64,000 bases of DNA from Streptomyces griseus subsp. griseus (lineage in GTDB: Bacteria; Actinomycetota; Actinomycetes; Streptomycetales; Streptomycetaceae): the NCBI RefSeq assembly GCF_000720255.1, contig NZ_JOJE01000031.1:62001-126000 (forward strand). The letters are read 5' to 3'. Positions within the stretch are counted from its first letter, which is position 1, and the number at the start of each line of letters is the position of its first letter. Of the stretch, positions 45,983 through 53,900 are shown in pieces. A program made the position numbers and the translations under genes. The notes below the pieces were generated by a model, which worked only from the letters and a program-made list of their open reading frames with translations, was not told the origin of the DNA and did no database searches.

Positions 45983-46813
45983 ATGACCCGTACCGCGCGC
46001 CGGAGCCGCCGGTCCCTCCAGGTGGCCGGCGCCGGAGCCGTCGCGCTGCTGGCTCTGAGCGCCTGCTCCTCCTCCGACTCCGACGACTCCTCGTCGGGCT
46101 CCGACTCCGCCGCGTCGGGGTCCTCCTCCCCGAAGCTGTCCGGCACGGTCACCGTCTTCGCCGCCGCCTCCCTGAAGGAGAGCTTCACGACCCTGGGCAA
46201 GGAGTTCGAGCAGGCCCACCCCGGCACGAAGGTCGTCTTCAACTTCGGCGGGAGCGACAGCCTCGCCGCCGGCATCACCAGCGGTGCACCGGCCGACGTC
46301 TTCGCCTCCGCCAGCCCGAAGACGATGGCGATCGTGACGGACAAGAAGGACAACGCCACCGCGCCCGTCACCTTCGTCCGCAACCAGCTGGAGATCGCGA
46401 CCCTGCCGGGCAACCCCGGCAAGGTCGCCTCCCTGAAGGACCTCACCAAGTCGGGTCCGAAGGTCGTGCTGTGCGACAAGACGGTGCCGTGCGGCGCCGC
46501 CGCTCAGAAGGCCCTGGAGGCGAGCAAGCTCAAGCTCACCCCGGTCTCCTACGAGGAGGACGTGAAGGCGGCCCTGAACAAGGTGGTGCTGAAGGAGGCC
46601 GACGCCGCCGTCGTGTACAAGACCGACGTGCACGCGGCGGGTGACAAGGTGCAAGGCGTGGACTTCCCCGAGTCGGCCGACGCCATCAACGACTACCCGA
46701 TCGCTCTGCTCAAGAGCTCGCGGAACACCGGGACCGCCAAGGCGTTCATCGCACTGGTGCGGTCCGCCGAGGGCCAGAAGGTCCTGACCGAGGCCGGGTT
46801 CCTCAAGCCGTGA
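45983..46813 (+). CDS. modA: molybdate ABC transporter substrate-binding lipoprotein
   Basis: A 276-residue periplasmic-type binding protein anchored outside the cell. The signal peptide ends in the lipobox LSAC, followed by a long Ser/Asp linker (SSSDSDDSSSGSDSAASG). The mature ModA domain starts GTVTVFAAASLKESFTTLGK and has FNFGGSDSLAAGITSGAPAD, which holds the Ser and Gly residues that bind the oxyanion. ATG 45983 is used; a GTG three bases earlier is equally possible with AAGGAG upstream. The stop overlaps the start of modB by four bases. The gene is divergent from a decayed molybdoenzyme gene. Confidence 0.93.
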   Translation: MTRTARRSRRSLQVAGAGAVALLALSACSSSDSDDSSSGSDSAASGSSSPKLSGTVTVFAAASLKESFTTLGKEFEQAHPGTKVVFNFGGSDSLAAGITSGAPADVFASASPKTMAIVTDKKDNATAPVTFVRNQLEIATLPGNPGKVASLKDLTKSGPKVVLCDKTVPCGAAAQKALEASKLKLTPVSYEEDVKAALNKVVLKEADAAVVYKTDVHAAGDKVQGVDFPESADAINDYPIALLKSSRNTGTAKAFIALVRSAEGQKVLTEAGFLKP

Positions 46814-47670
46814 CCTCCCCGCGCGACACGTCCGGTGCCGTGGCCGACACCCTGACGGGCGGGCCACGGCGCCGACGCGTCCGGAAACGCCCCCGGGGCG
46901 TACCGCTCCCGCTGCTCGTGCCGGCGCTGGCGGGCCTGGCGTTCCTGGTGCTGCCGCTGATCGCCCTGCTCGTCCGCACCCCCTGGAGCAACCTCCCCGA
47001 TCAGCTGACCAGCCCGCAGGTGTGGCAGGCGCTCCAGCTCTCCCTGGTCTGCGCCACGGCTGCCACGGCCGTGAGCCTGGTCCTGGGCGTGCCCCTGGCC
47101 TGGCTGCTCGCCCGTGTCGAGTTTCCCGGGCGGGGCCTCCTGCGGGCCGTGGTGACGCTGCCGCTGGTGCTGCCTCCGGTGGTGGGCGGTGTGGCCCTGC
47201 TGATGGCGCTCGGCCGCAACGGGGTCGTGGGGCGCTGGCTGGACTCGTGGTTCGGGGTCACGCTGCCGTTCACCACCGCCGGGGTGGTGGTCGCGGAGGC
47301 GTTCGTGGCGATGCCGTTCCTCGTCATCAGCGTGGAGGGCACCCTGCGGGCCGCCGACCCGCGCTACGAGGAGGCGGCCACGACGCTGGGAGCCTCCCGC
47401 TTCACCGCGTTCCGCCGGGTCACCCTGCCGCTGATCGCGCCGGGCGTCGCGGCGGGCGCGGTGCTGGCCTGGGCGCGGGCGCTGGGCGAGTTCGGGGCGA
47501 CGATCACCTTCGCGGGCAACTTCCCCGGCCGCACGCAGACGATGCCGCTCGCCGTGTACCTCGCCCTCCAGAGCGACCCTGAGGCGGCGATCGCGCTCAG
47601 CCTGGTCCTGCTCGCCGTGTCCATCGCTGTCCTGGCCGGACTGCGCGACCGCTGGATGACCGCCTCATGA
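46810..47670 (+). CDS. modB: molybdate ABC transporter permease
   Basis: A 286-residue permease with five to six helices after an Arg-rich start. The EAA loop that contacts ModC is EEAATTLGASRFTAFRRVTL (about residue 195), and ALGEFGATITFAGNFPGRTQ is the conserved ModB segment near the C-terminus. GTG 46810 overlaps the modA stop (GTGA) and its own TGA overlaps the ATG of modC (ATGA), so all three genes are translationally coupled. Confidence 0.94.
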   Translation: MTSPRDTSGAVADTLTGGPRRRRVRKRPRGVPLPLLVPALAGLAFLVLPLIALLVRTPWSNLPDQLTSPQVWQALQLSLVCATAATAVSLVLGVPLAWLLARVEFPGRGLLRAVVTLPLVLPPVVGGVALLMALGRNGVVGRWLDSWFGVTLPFTTAGVVVAEAFVAMPFLVISVEGTLRAADPRYEEAATTLGASRFTAFRRVTLPLIAPGVAAGAVLAWARALGEFGATITFAGNFPGRTQTMPLAVYLALQSDPEAAIALSLVLLAVSIAVLAGLRDRWMTAS

Positions 47671-48998
47671 CTGACAACGAGAAGACCGACACCAGGACGA
47701 CGCACACCGAGAAGATCGCGCACGGTGGTACGGAAGATGCCGCGCAGGCCGTGGAGGAGCCGGACGCCCCGCCGGCCGGGGCAGGGCCGGGCCCGCACCA
47801 GGCCGTCACGGCCGGGACAGCGCTGCACCCCGAGAAGGCCGTCACGGCCGGGACAGCGCTGCACCCCGAGAAGGCCGTCACGGCTGGGACAGCGCTGGAC
47901 CCCGAGAAGGCCGTCACGGCCGGGACAGCGCTGGACCCCGAGAAGGCCGTCACGGCCGGGACAGGGCTGGATGCCCACCTCGTCGTCGAGCGCGGGCCCT
48001 TCCGCCTGGACGTCGCCCTGACGGCCGCGCCCGGTGACGTCGTCGCCCTGCTCGGCCCGAACGGTGCCGGCAAGACCACCGCCCTGCGCGCGCTGGCCGG
48101 CCTCGCCCCGCTCACCGGCGGCCATCTGCGCCTCGACGGCGCCTCGCTGGACCGTACGCCGCCCGAGTCGCGCCCGGTCGGCGTCGTCTTCCAGGACTAC
48201 CTGCTCTTCCCCCACCTCAGCGCCCTGGACAACGTGGCCTTCGGCCCCCGGTGCCACGGCGCGACCAAGGCTGAGGCCCGCGCCCAGGCGGCCGCCTGGC
48301 TGGACCGCATGGGTCTCGCCGACCACACCGGCGCCAAGCCCGGCCGCCTCTCCGGCGGGCAGGCCCAGCGCGTCGCCCTCGCCCGCGCGCTGGCCACCCG
48401 ACCCCGGCTGCTCCTCCTCGACGAGCCCCTCGCCGCCCTCGACGCGCGGACCCGCCTGGAGGTCCGCGCCCAACTCTGCCGTCACCTCGCGGAGTTCGAG
48501 GCCGTCGCCGTACTCGTCACGCACGACCCGCTGGACGCCATGGTCCTCGCGGACCGGCTTGTCGTCGTCGAGCACGGCCGGGTCGTCCAGGAGGGCACCC
48601 CGTCCGACATCGCCCGCCACCCGCGTACGGACTACATCGCCCACCTCGTCGGCCTGAACCTCTACCGGGGGCAGGCCGAGGGGCATGCCGTCCGGGTCGA
48701 CGCGGGGCCGGTGATCACGATCACGGAGGACCTCACCGGGCCGGTCTTCGTCGCCTTCCCGCCGAGCGCGGTCACCTTGCACCGCGACCGCCCCACCGCG
48801 TCCAGCGCCCGCAACCTCTGGCAGTGCGTGGTCGCCGGCCTGGAGACCCACGGCGACCAGATCCGCGCCGACCTCACCGGCGCCCTTCCCCTCGCCGCCG
48901 ACCTGACGACGGTGGCCGCGGCCGAGCTCGACCTTCATCCGGGGGCGGAGGTGTGGGCGACGGTGAAGGCCGCCCAGACGCACGCGTACCCGGCCTGA
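47667..48998 (+). CDS. modC: molybdate ABC transporter ATP-binding protein with a repeat-expanded N-terminus
   Basis: A 443-residue ATPase that energises ModB. The Walker A motif is LLGPNGAGKTTALRALAG (near residue 130), the signature LSGGQAQRVALARAL, Walker B LLLLDEP and H-loop VTHDPLDAMV. The C-terminal part is the TOBE-like domain that can bind molybdate. The unusual part is the N-terminus: a Glu/Thr-rich start followed by almost five copies of a 12-residue unit (AVTAGTALHPEK and variants). The last unit leads directly into the normal ATPase start LVVERGPFRLDVAL. Typical ModC proteins are 350-370 residues, so about 90 residues are extra. Confidence 0.93.
   Translation: MTDNEKTDTRTTHTEKIAHGGTEDAAQAVEEPDAPPAGAGPGPHQAVTAGTALHPEKAVTAGTALHPEKAVTAGTALDPEKAVTAGTALDPEKAVTAGTGLDAHLVVERGPFRLDVALTAAPGDVVALLGPNGAGKTTALRALAGLAPLTGGHLRLDGASLDRTPPESRPVGVVFQDYLLFPHLSALDNVAFGPRCHGATKAEARAQAAAWLDRMGLADHTGAKPGRLSGGQAQRVALARALATRPRLLLLDEPLAALDARTRLEVRAQLCRHLAEFEAVAVLVTHDPLDAMVLADRLVVVEHGRVVQEGTPSDIARHPRTDYIAHLVGLNLYRGQAEGHAVRVDAGPVITITEDLTGPVFVAFPPSAVTLHRDRPTASSARNLWQCVVAGLETHGDQIRADLTGALPLAADLTTVAAAELDLHPGAEVWATVKAAQTHAYPA
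47802..47978 (+). repeat. 36-bp in-frame minisatellite inside modC, about 4.9 copies
   Basis: Units start at 47802, 47838, 47874, 47910 and 47946, each encoding AVTAGTALxPEK (x is His in the first two and Asp in the next two). The fifth, AVTAGTGLDAH, is the diverged copy joined to the ATPase domain. The near-identity of the copies implies recent expansion by slippage or unequal crossing over. Since the unit length is a multiple of three, copy number can vary without breaking the frame. Confidence 0.9.
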
Positions 48999-49002
48999 CC
49001 TG

Positions 49003-49473
49003 CTACGCCGTATCGGCCCGGACGTACGTCACGTCGAAGTCCGGCACCCACGTCTCGCCGTCCTCGGACTGCTCCCAGCCGCCCTGGATCGTGTCGCCCC
49101 CGTCGCTGAAGGTGGCCGTGAACCGCTGGTGGAAACCGGGTGCGGCGCGCCACTGCCGCCATACGCCGTCGTCCATGCTCGTCCGGTACGTGCGCGCGAC
49201 GCCTCGGCCGTCGGCGTACAGCGTCGTGAACTCCCCCGAACTGTCGTCGTAGCCCGTCAGCATCACGGTGGGGAACGGAGAGTGCGCACGCCATTCGGCC
49301 GGCAGGACCGACTCGTCGTCCGCGTCCGCGCGTTGCACGAGGAAGACGCCGCCCTCCAGCCACGCGACCTCCGTCCGGACCGGCCCGACGCTGCGGCCCA
49401 CGGCCCACATGTCCCACTCGCCCACGAGCACGTCCAGTCGCCGCATCGCGCTGTGGGGCTCCGGTTGCCGCAT
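49003..49473 (-). CDS. DUF1579-like conserved protein
   Basis: A 156-residue soluble protein of the DUF1579 type. It starts MRRLDVLVGEWDMWAVGRSV (after a short leader) and has the lipocalin-like strands FLVQRADADDE, FTTLYADGRGVARTY and the ending GETWVPDFDVTYVR. These proteins form a small beta-barrel; function is unknown. GGAGG precedes the ATG at 49473. It is convergent with modC, four bases from its stop codon, so the two transcripts probably overlap. Confidence 0.8.
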   Translation of the reverse strand: MRQPEPHSAMRRLDVLVGEWDMWAVGRSVGPVRTEVAWLEGGVFLVQRADADDESVLPAEWRAHSPFPTVMLTGYDDSSGEFTTLYADGRGVARTYRTSMDDGVWRQWRAAPGFHQRFTATFSDGGDTIQGGWEQSEDGETWVPDFDVTYVRADTA

Positions 49474-49564
49474 GTGACCCTCCTCTTCCTCGTTCCTCGG
49501 TGTCGCCTCTTAGTGGTGATGACCGGAGCGACCGGCCGGACTCATCGGCCTGGTGGACGTTCCC

Positions 49565-50017
49565 TCAGTGGAACCAGACGACAAGCCGAACGTTCTCCGC
49601 GCCGTGGAGTGCGCTGAGCGTGCGCATCACAGCCCAGACGGGGCCCCAGTGGGTGTCGTCTCCCGCTACGGACTCGCGACTTCGCGTGCCGGAGCTGTCG
49701 GTCTCCCGCCAGTCGGCGGAGTCGAGCTCGGCCCAGCCGAGCCATGTCGTCCCGTGTACGTCGGCAGGGCCGCCGTACGAGGCGAACTGGCTGCTCAACT
49801 CCTCGGACGCGTCCTCCGGGAAGCCGCGGCCCTCGGACAACGGGCGGAAGCCGAAGGAGTTGCGGATGCCGAAGAGGCAGGCCAGGGCGTCGTAGGCGTT
49901 GCCGACGTCCAGGAGGAACAGATCGATCGCGGCGTGCCACACGGCATCCTCGTCGTCGGGGCCCCGGAGGCGGGCCCCCGGTCTGCACTCGATCATCCCG
50001 CCGAAGTCAGTGGACAT
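49565..50017 (-). CDS. conserved hypothetical protein
   Basis: A 150-residue acidic soluble protein of unknown function. It includes AAIDLFLLDVGNAYDALACL near residue 35 and the Trp-rich GTTWLGWAELDSADWRET near residue 90, a pattern seen in small immunity-like or stress proteins, but no family is securely recognised. GGAGGA lies seven bases before the ATG at 50017, so the start is reliable. It is divergent from the cadmium-transporter-like gene, with a 101-base shared promoter gap. Confidence 0.65.
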   Translation of the reverse strand: MSTDFGGMIECRPGARLRGPDDEDAVWHAAIDLFLLDVGNAYDALACLFGIRNSFGFRPLSEGRGFPEDASEELSSQFASYGGPADVHGTTWLGWAELDSADWRETDSSGTRSRESVAGDDTHWGPVWAVMRTLSALHGAENVRLVVWFH

Positions 50018-50118
50018 GGCAGGATCCTCCCTGCACGGCTTGTGGTTCGGCACCTGCATTAGGACGAGCGGGGTGCGGATACTGTCGTCGGGCAACCGAG
50101 CAGGAAGAGTGGCCGTCT

Positions 50119-50724
50119 GTGAACCTGGGCGTTGTCGGGCAGGCCGCCGGCCTGTTCGCTGTGACCAATGTCGACGACATCCTGGTCCTGTCACTGTTCT
50201 TCGCCCAGGGCGCGGGGCACCACGGCTCCGGCCGGCGTATCGTGCTCGGCCAGTACCTCGGCTTCACCGCCATCCTCGCCGTAGCCGCCGCGGCGGCGTT
50301 CGGCGCGACGTTCCTGCCCGAGGCCGCCATCCCCTACCTCGGCCTGCTGCCCCTCGCGCTCGGCCTCAAGGCCGCCTGGCAGGCGTGGCGACACCGTGAC
50401 GACGGAGACGACGGAGACGGCGAAAGCGAGACGGCCGGGGGCGGCCCGAGGGCGCTGGAGGTCGCGGCCGTCACCTTCGCCAACGGCGGCGACAACATCG
50501 GCGTCTACGTCCCCGTGTTCGCCACCGCCGGTGTGGGCGGGATGAGCGTCTACGCCGCCGTCTTCCTGGTCCTGGTGGCCGTGTGGTGCCTGGCCGGCCG
50601 CTACTTCGCCACCCGTCCCGTGATCGCCGGGGTCCTCAGCCGGTGGGGGCACGTCCTCCTCCCTCTCGTCCTCATCAGCCTCGGTCTGCTCATCCTCATC
50701 GAGGGCAACGCCTTCGGCCTGTGA
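50119..50724 (+). CDS. cadmium resistance transporter-like (CadD family) membrane protein
   Basis: A 201-residue integral membrane protein with about six helices. The CadD/LysE-like features are FAVTNVDDILVLSLFFAQGA in the first helix and VTFANGGDNIGVYVPVFATA in the fourth, each with an Asp pair likely to bind a cation. A hydrophilic loop (DDGDDGDGESETAGG) separates the halves. GTG 50119 follows CAGGAAGAG at a rather long distance. Metal specificity is not established. No metal-responsive regulator gene is adjacent. Confidence 0.85.
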   Translation: MNLGVVGQAAGLFAVTNVDDILVLSLFFAQGAGHHGSGRRIVLGQYLGFTAILAVAAAAAFGATFLPEAAIPYLGLLPLALGLKAAWQAWRHRDDGDDGDGESETAGGGPRALEVAAVTFANGGDNIGVYVPVFATAGVGGMSVYAAVFLVLVAVWCLAGRYFATRPVIAGVLSRWGHVLLPLVLISLGLLILIEGNAFGL

Positions 50725-51098
50725 GGGAGTCTTTCGCGACTTTCCGTAACCGTTGCCGTTCGTCCCGTTGACACCTCGCGTACCTCGCCTTAGCGTCGCG
50801 CCAGCATTCCGACCTGGTGACGACATCTCGAACGGTTGAAAGGCAAGTGCCCTGCGCATCACCGGAACCAGCACACATGTGGCCGGAACGCCGTACGGGG
50901 CCTGCCGTACGGACGTCCGTGCCCGCTGCGCGGACGCCGCTGCCCGATCTGCGTACGGGCGCACGCCGGCACGGGCTTCACGAGAGTCGCCGAGACCCGG
51001 ATGCCCGGCCCCACCCACTCCCTGACCAGGGGTCCTGGCCGCCGGCACCCGACGAGCCGTCACCCTCTCAACGACGAGACGACCAAGGAACAATCACC
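50725..51098 (+). other. 374-base leader/promoter region
   Basis: No gene is recognised. The frame that precedes the binding-protein ATG is open back to 50817 but its predicted residues are Pro/Arg-rich and lack a ribosome site. A short motif GTACGGACGTCCGTGC near 50910 is palindromic. The promoter of the binding-protein gene should lie here. Confidence 0.35.
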
Positions 51099-52187
51099 AT
51101 GCGCACCCGAAGAGCCGCCCTCGCCACCATCGCCGGAGCCGCCTCCCTCCCCTTCACCCTGTCCGCCTGCGGTGGGGACAAGGGGAGCAGCTCCCAGGGT
51201 GGCGGCACCATCGGCATCGCCATGCCGACCCGGGCCTCCGAGCGCTGGCTCACCGATGGCAAGAGCGTCGTGAAAAACCTGGAGTCCAAGGGGTACCAGG
51301 CCAAGCTGGTGTACGGGGACGACGACCCGAAGGCCCAGGTCTCACAGATCGAGGACCTGGTCAAGCAGCGCGTCGACGCGCTGATCATCGCGGCCATCGA
51401 CAACGAGTCGCTGAACGACGTGCTCGAGAAGGCCGCCGCCGCCAAGATCCCGGTCATCTCCTACGACCGGCTCATCCTCGGCACCAAGAACGTCGACTAC
51501 TACGTCTCCTTCGACAACGAGCAGGTCGGCAGGCTCCAGGCCACCTACATCATCGAGAAGCTCCGTCTGGAGGACGGCAAGGGCCCGTTCAACATCGAGC
51601 TGTTCGCCGGTTCTCCCGACGACAACAACACCAAGTACTTCTACGAGGGCTCGATGCACCTCCTCCAGCCGTACCTGGACAGCAAGCAGCTGGTCGTCCA
51701 GTCCGGCCAGAGCAAGCTCAGCGACATCACCACGCTGCGCTGGGACGGCCCGACCGCGCAGAAGCGCATGAACCGCATCCTCGCCAAGTCGTACGCCAAC
51801 AGGACCGTCGACGCGGTCCTGTCGCCCTACGACGGCATCTCCATCGGCGTGCTGTCCGCCCTGAAGTCGTACGGTTACGATTCCGACCGCAAGCCCCTCC
51901 CGATCATCACCGGCCAGGACGCCGAACTTGCCTCGGTGAAGTCGATCATCGCTGGGGAGCAGTCGCAGACCGTCTACAAGGACCTGCGCCAGCTCGCCGA
52001 GGTCGCCGCGAACATGGCCGACGACATACTCAAGGGCAGGACACCGCGTGTGAACAGCAGAAGGGCCTACAACAACGGCGTCAAGCCCGTGCCCGCCTAC
52101 CTGCTGCAGCCGACGAGCGTCGACAAGTCCAACTACAACTACGTCCTGGTCCTGGGCGGTTACTACACCGCAGACGAGCTCAAGTAG
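51099..52187 (+). CDS. ChvE-like sugar-binding ABC lipoprotein without partner genes
   Basis: A 362-residue periplasmic-binding protein of the ribose/xylose type. The lipobox is LSAC (Cys about 24) after a twin-arginine-like MRTRRAALATIAG start. The mature protein reads IGIAMPTRASERWLTDGKSV, then VDALIIAAIDNESLNDVLEK and ISYDRLILGTKNVDYYVSFD, the hallmarks of ChvE and multiple-sugar-binding proteins; VDAVLSPYDGISIGVLSALK follows. AAGGAA lies eight bases before the ATG at 51099. The usual ATPase (mmsA-type) and permease (mmsB-type) genes are not next to it; downstream is a convergent peptidase gene. It may use a transporter encoded elsewhere. Confidence 0.88.
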   Translation: MRTRRAALATIAGAASLPFTLSACGGDKGSSSQGGGTIGIAMPTRASERWLTDGKSVVKNLESKGYQAKLVYGDDDPKAQVSQIEDLVKQRVDALIIAAIDNESLNDVLEKAAAAKIPVISYDRLILGTKNVDYYVSFDNEQVGRLQATYIIEKLRLEDGKGPFNIELFAGSPDDNNTKYFYEGSMHLLQPYLDSKQLVVQSGQSKLSDITTLRWDGPTAQKRMNRILAKSYANRTVDAVLSPYDGISIGVLSALKSYGYDSDRKPLPIITGQDAELASVKSIIAGEQSQTVYKDLRQLAEVAANMADDILKGRTPRVNSRRAYNNGVKPVPAYLLQPTSVDKSNYNYVLVLGGYYTADELK

Positions 52188-52237
52188 CCGACCGGCCGGA
52201 GCTGCGGCAGGGCCCTGCTCGCCCGTCGTGCCGGAGA

Positions 52238-52276
52238 GGGCGTGCCTGCCTGGGTCCGCTGGGACCGGGCACGCCC
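52238..52276. terminator. nested hairpin terminator between convergent genes
   Basis: GGGCGTGCC and GGCACGCCC form a 9-bp outer stem; inside it GGTCC and GGACC form a second small stem. It lies between the stop codons of the binding-protein and peptidase genes. Confidence 0.65.
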
Positions 52277-52286
52277 GTCGCGGCTC

Positions 52287-53900
52287 TCATGAGGAGGGCC
52301 GGGCGCAGGTGATGTCCGTGGTGGGCAGGTGGCCGGTGGCCAGGTAGGTGTTGACCGTCGTATCGACGCAGGAGCTGCCGAAGACGCCGTACACGGCGTG
52401 CTGGTCCGCGCCGCGGAGGGTGATCAGACGGGAGGAGCGGTTCATGCGGCGTACTTCCCGAGCACTCTCGTACGTGGTGCGCGGGTCGCCCGTCGCGTTG
52501 ACGAGCAGCGCCGGCAGGTCGCCCCGGACCGAGGTCGGTCGCTCGCGCGGCGGGTCCCAGAAGGCGCACGGCCCGATGTTGTTCGCGACGGGACCGAACA
52601 ACGCGTCCCGTTCGCGGGCCCGTTGGACGTCGCGCCAGTATGTATCGGGGTCGCGCGGTGCGGCCACGTCGCCGCACAGGATCGCCGTCTGGACGCTGCC
52701 GTAGGCGGATTCGGATCCGCTCAGCAGGAAGTGGAGCGTTGCGGCCAGCCCTGGCGAAGGCGTGACCCTGTGGCCGTCGGCGGCCCGCCGCATGTCCCGC
52801 ACGGCCTGCGCGAGATCGGCGTACGCGGTGTCGTTGTCCTGTGAGAGGCCGCTGAAGACGATGACGGGCATGACGTGTTCGTCCACCCGGTGGTCACCGA
52901 TCGGCAGGGGCGTGCGTCCGGCCGCCGTCTGAATCCGGTCCACGACGGCCAGCACCGCCTCCCGGGTACGGCCGAGACCGTAAGTGGTGTCACGGGCGGC
53001 GGCCCAGTCGGCCCAGCCCTCGAGGGCGTGCCGGTTGGCCGGTTCCGTGCCGCGCAGCAGCCGGGGGCTGTAGCGGCTGGGGGCGGCGACTCCGTCGAGC
53101 ACGACCCGGTCGGTGCGGCCGGGGAACATCGTGGCGTACACCTGGCCGAGGTAACTGCCGTACGAGTAGCCGAGGTAGGAGATCCTGCGCTCGCCGAGCG
53201 CGGCGCGGACGACGTCCATGTCGCGCGCGGTGTTCCGGGTGCTGGCGTACGGCAGTACGTCACCCGCGTACGTCCGGCACCGACGGGCGAGTTCCTCCGC
53301 GAACGCAGCCTGACGATCGAACCCGGCGCGGTCGGCCCCCGCGCCGCGTACGAAGGAGCCGGTGGGCCAGTGGCAGTCCAGCGGCGTGCTGCGGCCGACG
53401 AAACGGGGGTCCACGCCCACCACGTCGTAGCGTTCACCGACCTGCCGCATCGCCGTACGCACCCACGGCGGGTCGCCGATCGTCTGTCCTCCGGGGCCGC
53501 CGCCGTTGAGCAGCAGCGCGCCGACGCGACGGTCCGTGTCGGTGGCCCTTATCCGCGAGATCGCGACGGTGATCGTACGTCCGTCCGGGTCGTCGTAGTT
53601 CAACGGGACGGTGACATCGGCACATCGGGCGCCCGCCTGCTGCAGTTCCTTGCCGGTCTCGTCGTCGGGTCCGAGCAGGCAGCTCTTCCAGGCGAGGTGC
53701 TGGTGGTGGTAGCGGGCGAGGGGGTCGGCTGTCGCGCGGGCGGGTTCGGCGGCGGCGGGCGGTGCGGCGAGGGCGAGCGCGCCGACGAGGCCCAGGGCGG
53801 CCCCCGCCGCGGTGCGCCGCACGAGCCGGTGCAGGGCGCCGACGGCCGGTTTGCGCGGGGACGACGGCGTTGAGGTGACGGGGAGGGTGGAGCCGGTCAT
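52287..53900 (-). CDS. secreted alpha/beta hydrolase, tripeptidyl aminopeptidase-like
   Basis: A 537-residue exported serine peptidase of the SlpD/SlpE-TAP group (MEROPS S33). The signal region is RRTAAGAALGLVGALALAAP (cleaved near AEPA). The oxyanion block LLLNGGGPGGQTI precedes the nucleophile elbow LGYSYGSYLGQVYA (Ser about residue 225), and ATGDPRTTYESA (Asp) and GADQHAVYG (His) complete the triad near the end. It removes N-terminal tripeptides or dipeptides from peptides outside the cell. Its ATG overlaps the stop of the upstream serine hydrolase gene by one base (TGATG), so the two are coupled. Confidence 0.92.
   Translation of the reverse strand: MTGSTLPVTSTPSSPRKPAVGALHRLVRRTAAGAALGLVGALALAAPPAAAEPARATADPLARYHHQHLAWKSCLLGPDDETGKELQQAGARCADVTVPLNYDDPDGRTITVAISRIRATDTDRRVGALLLNGGGPGGQTIGDPPWVRTAMRQVGERYDVVGVDPRFVGRSTPLDCHWPTGSFVRGAGADRAGFDRQAAFAEELARRCRTYAGDVLPYASTRNTARDMDVVRAALGERRISYLGYSYGSYLGQVYATMFPGRTDRVVLDGVAAPSRYSPRLLRGTEPANRHALEGWADWAAARDTTYGLGRTREAVLAVVDRIQTAAGRTPLPIGDHRVDEHVMPVIVFSGLSQDNDTAYADLAQAVRDMRRAADGHRVTPSPGLAATLHFLLSGSESAYGSVQTAILCGDVAAPRDPDTYWRDVQRARERDALFGPVANNIGPCAFWDPPRERPTSVRGDLPALLVNATGDPRTTYESAREVRRMNRSSRLITLRGADQHAVYGVFGSSCVDTTVNTYLATGHLPTTDITCARPSS

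Noticed and set aside
47802..47978. Regularly spaced repeats that might be taken for a CRISPR array
   Set aside because: The units adjoin without spacers and are in frame inside modC.
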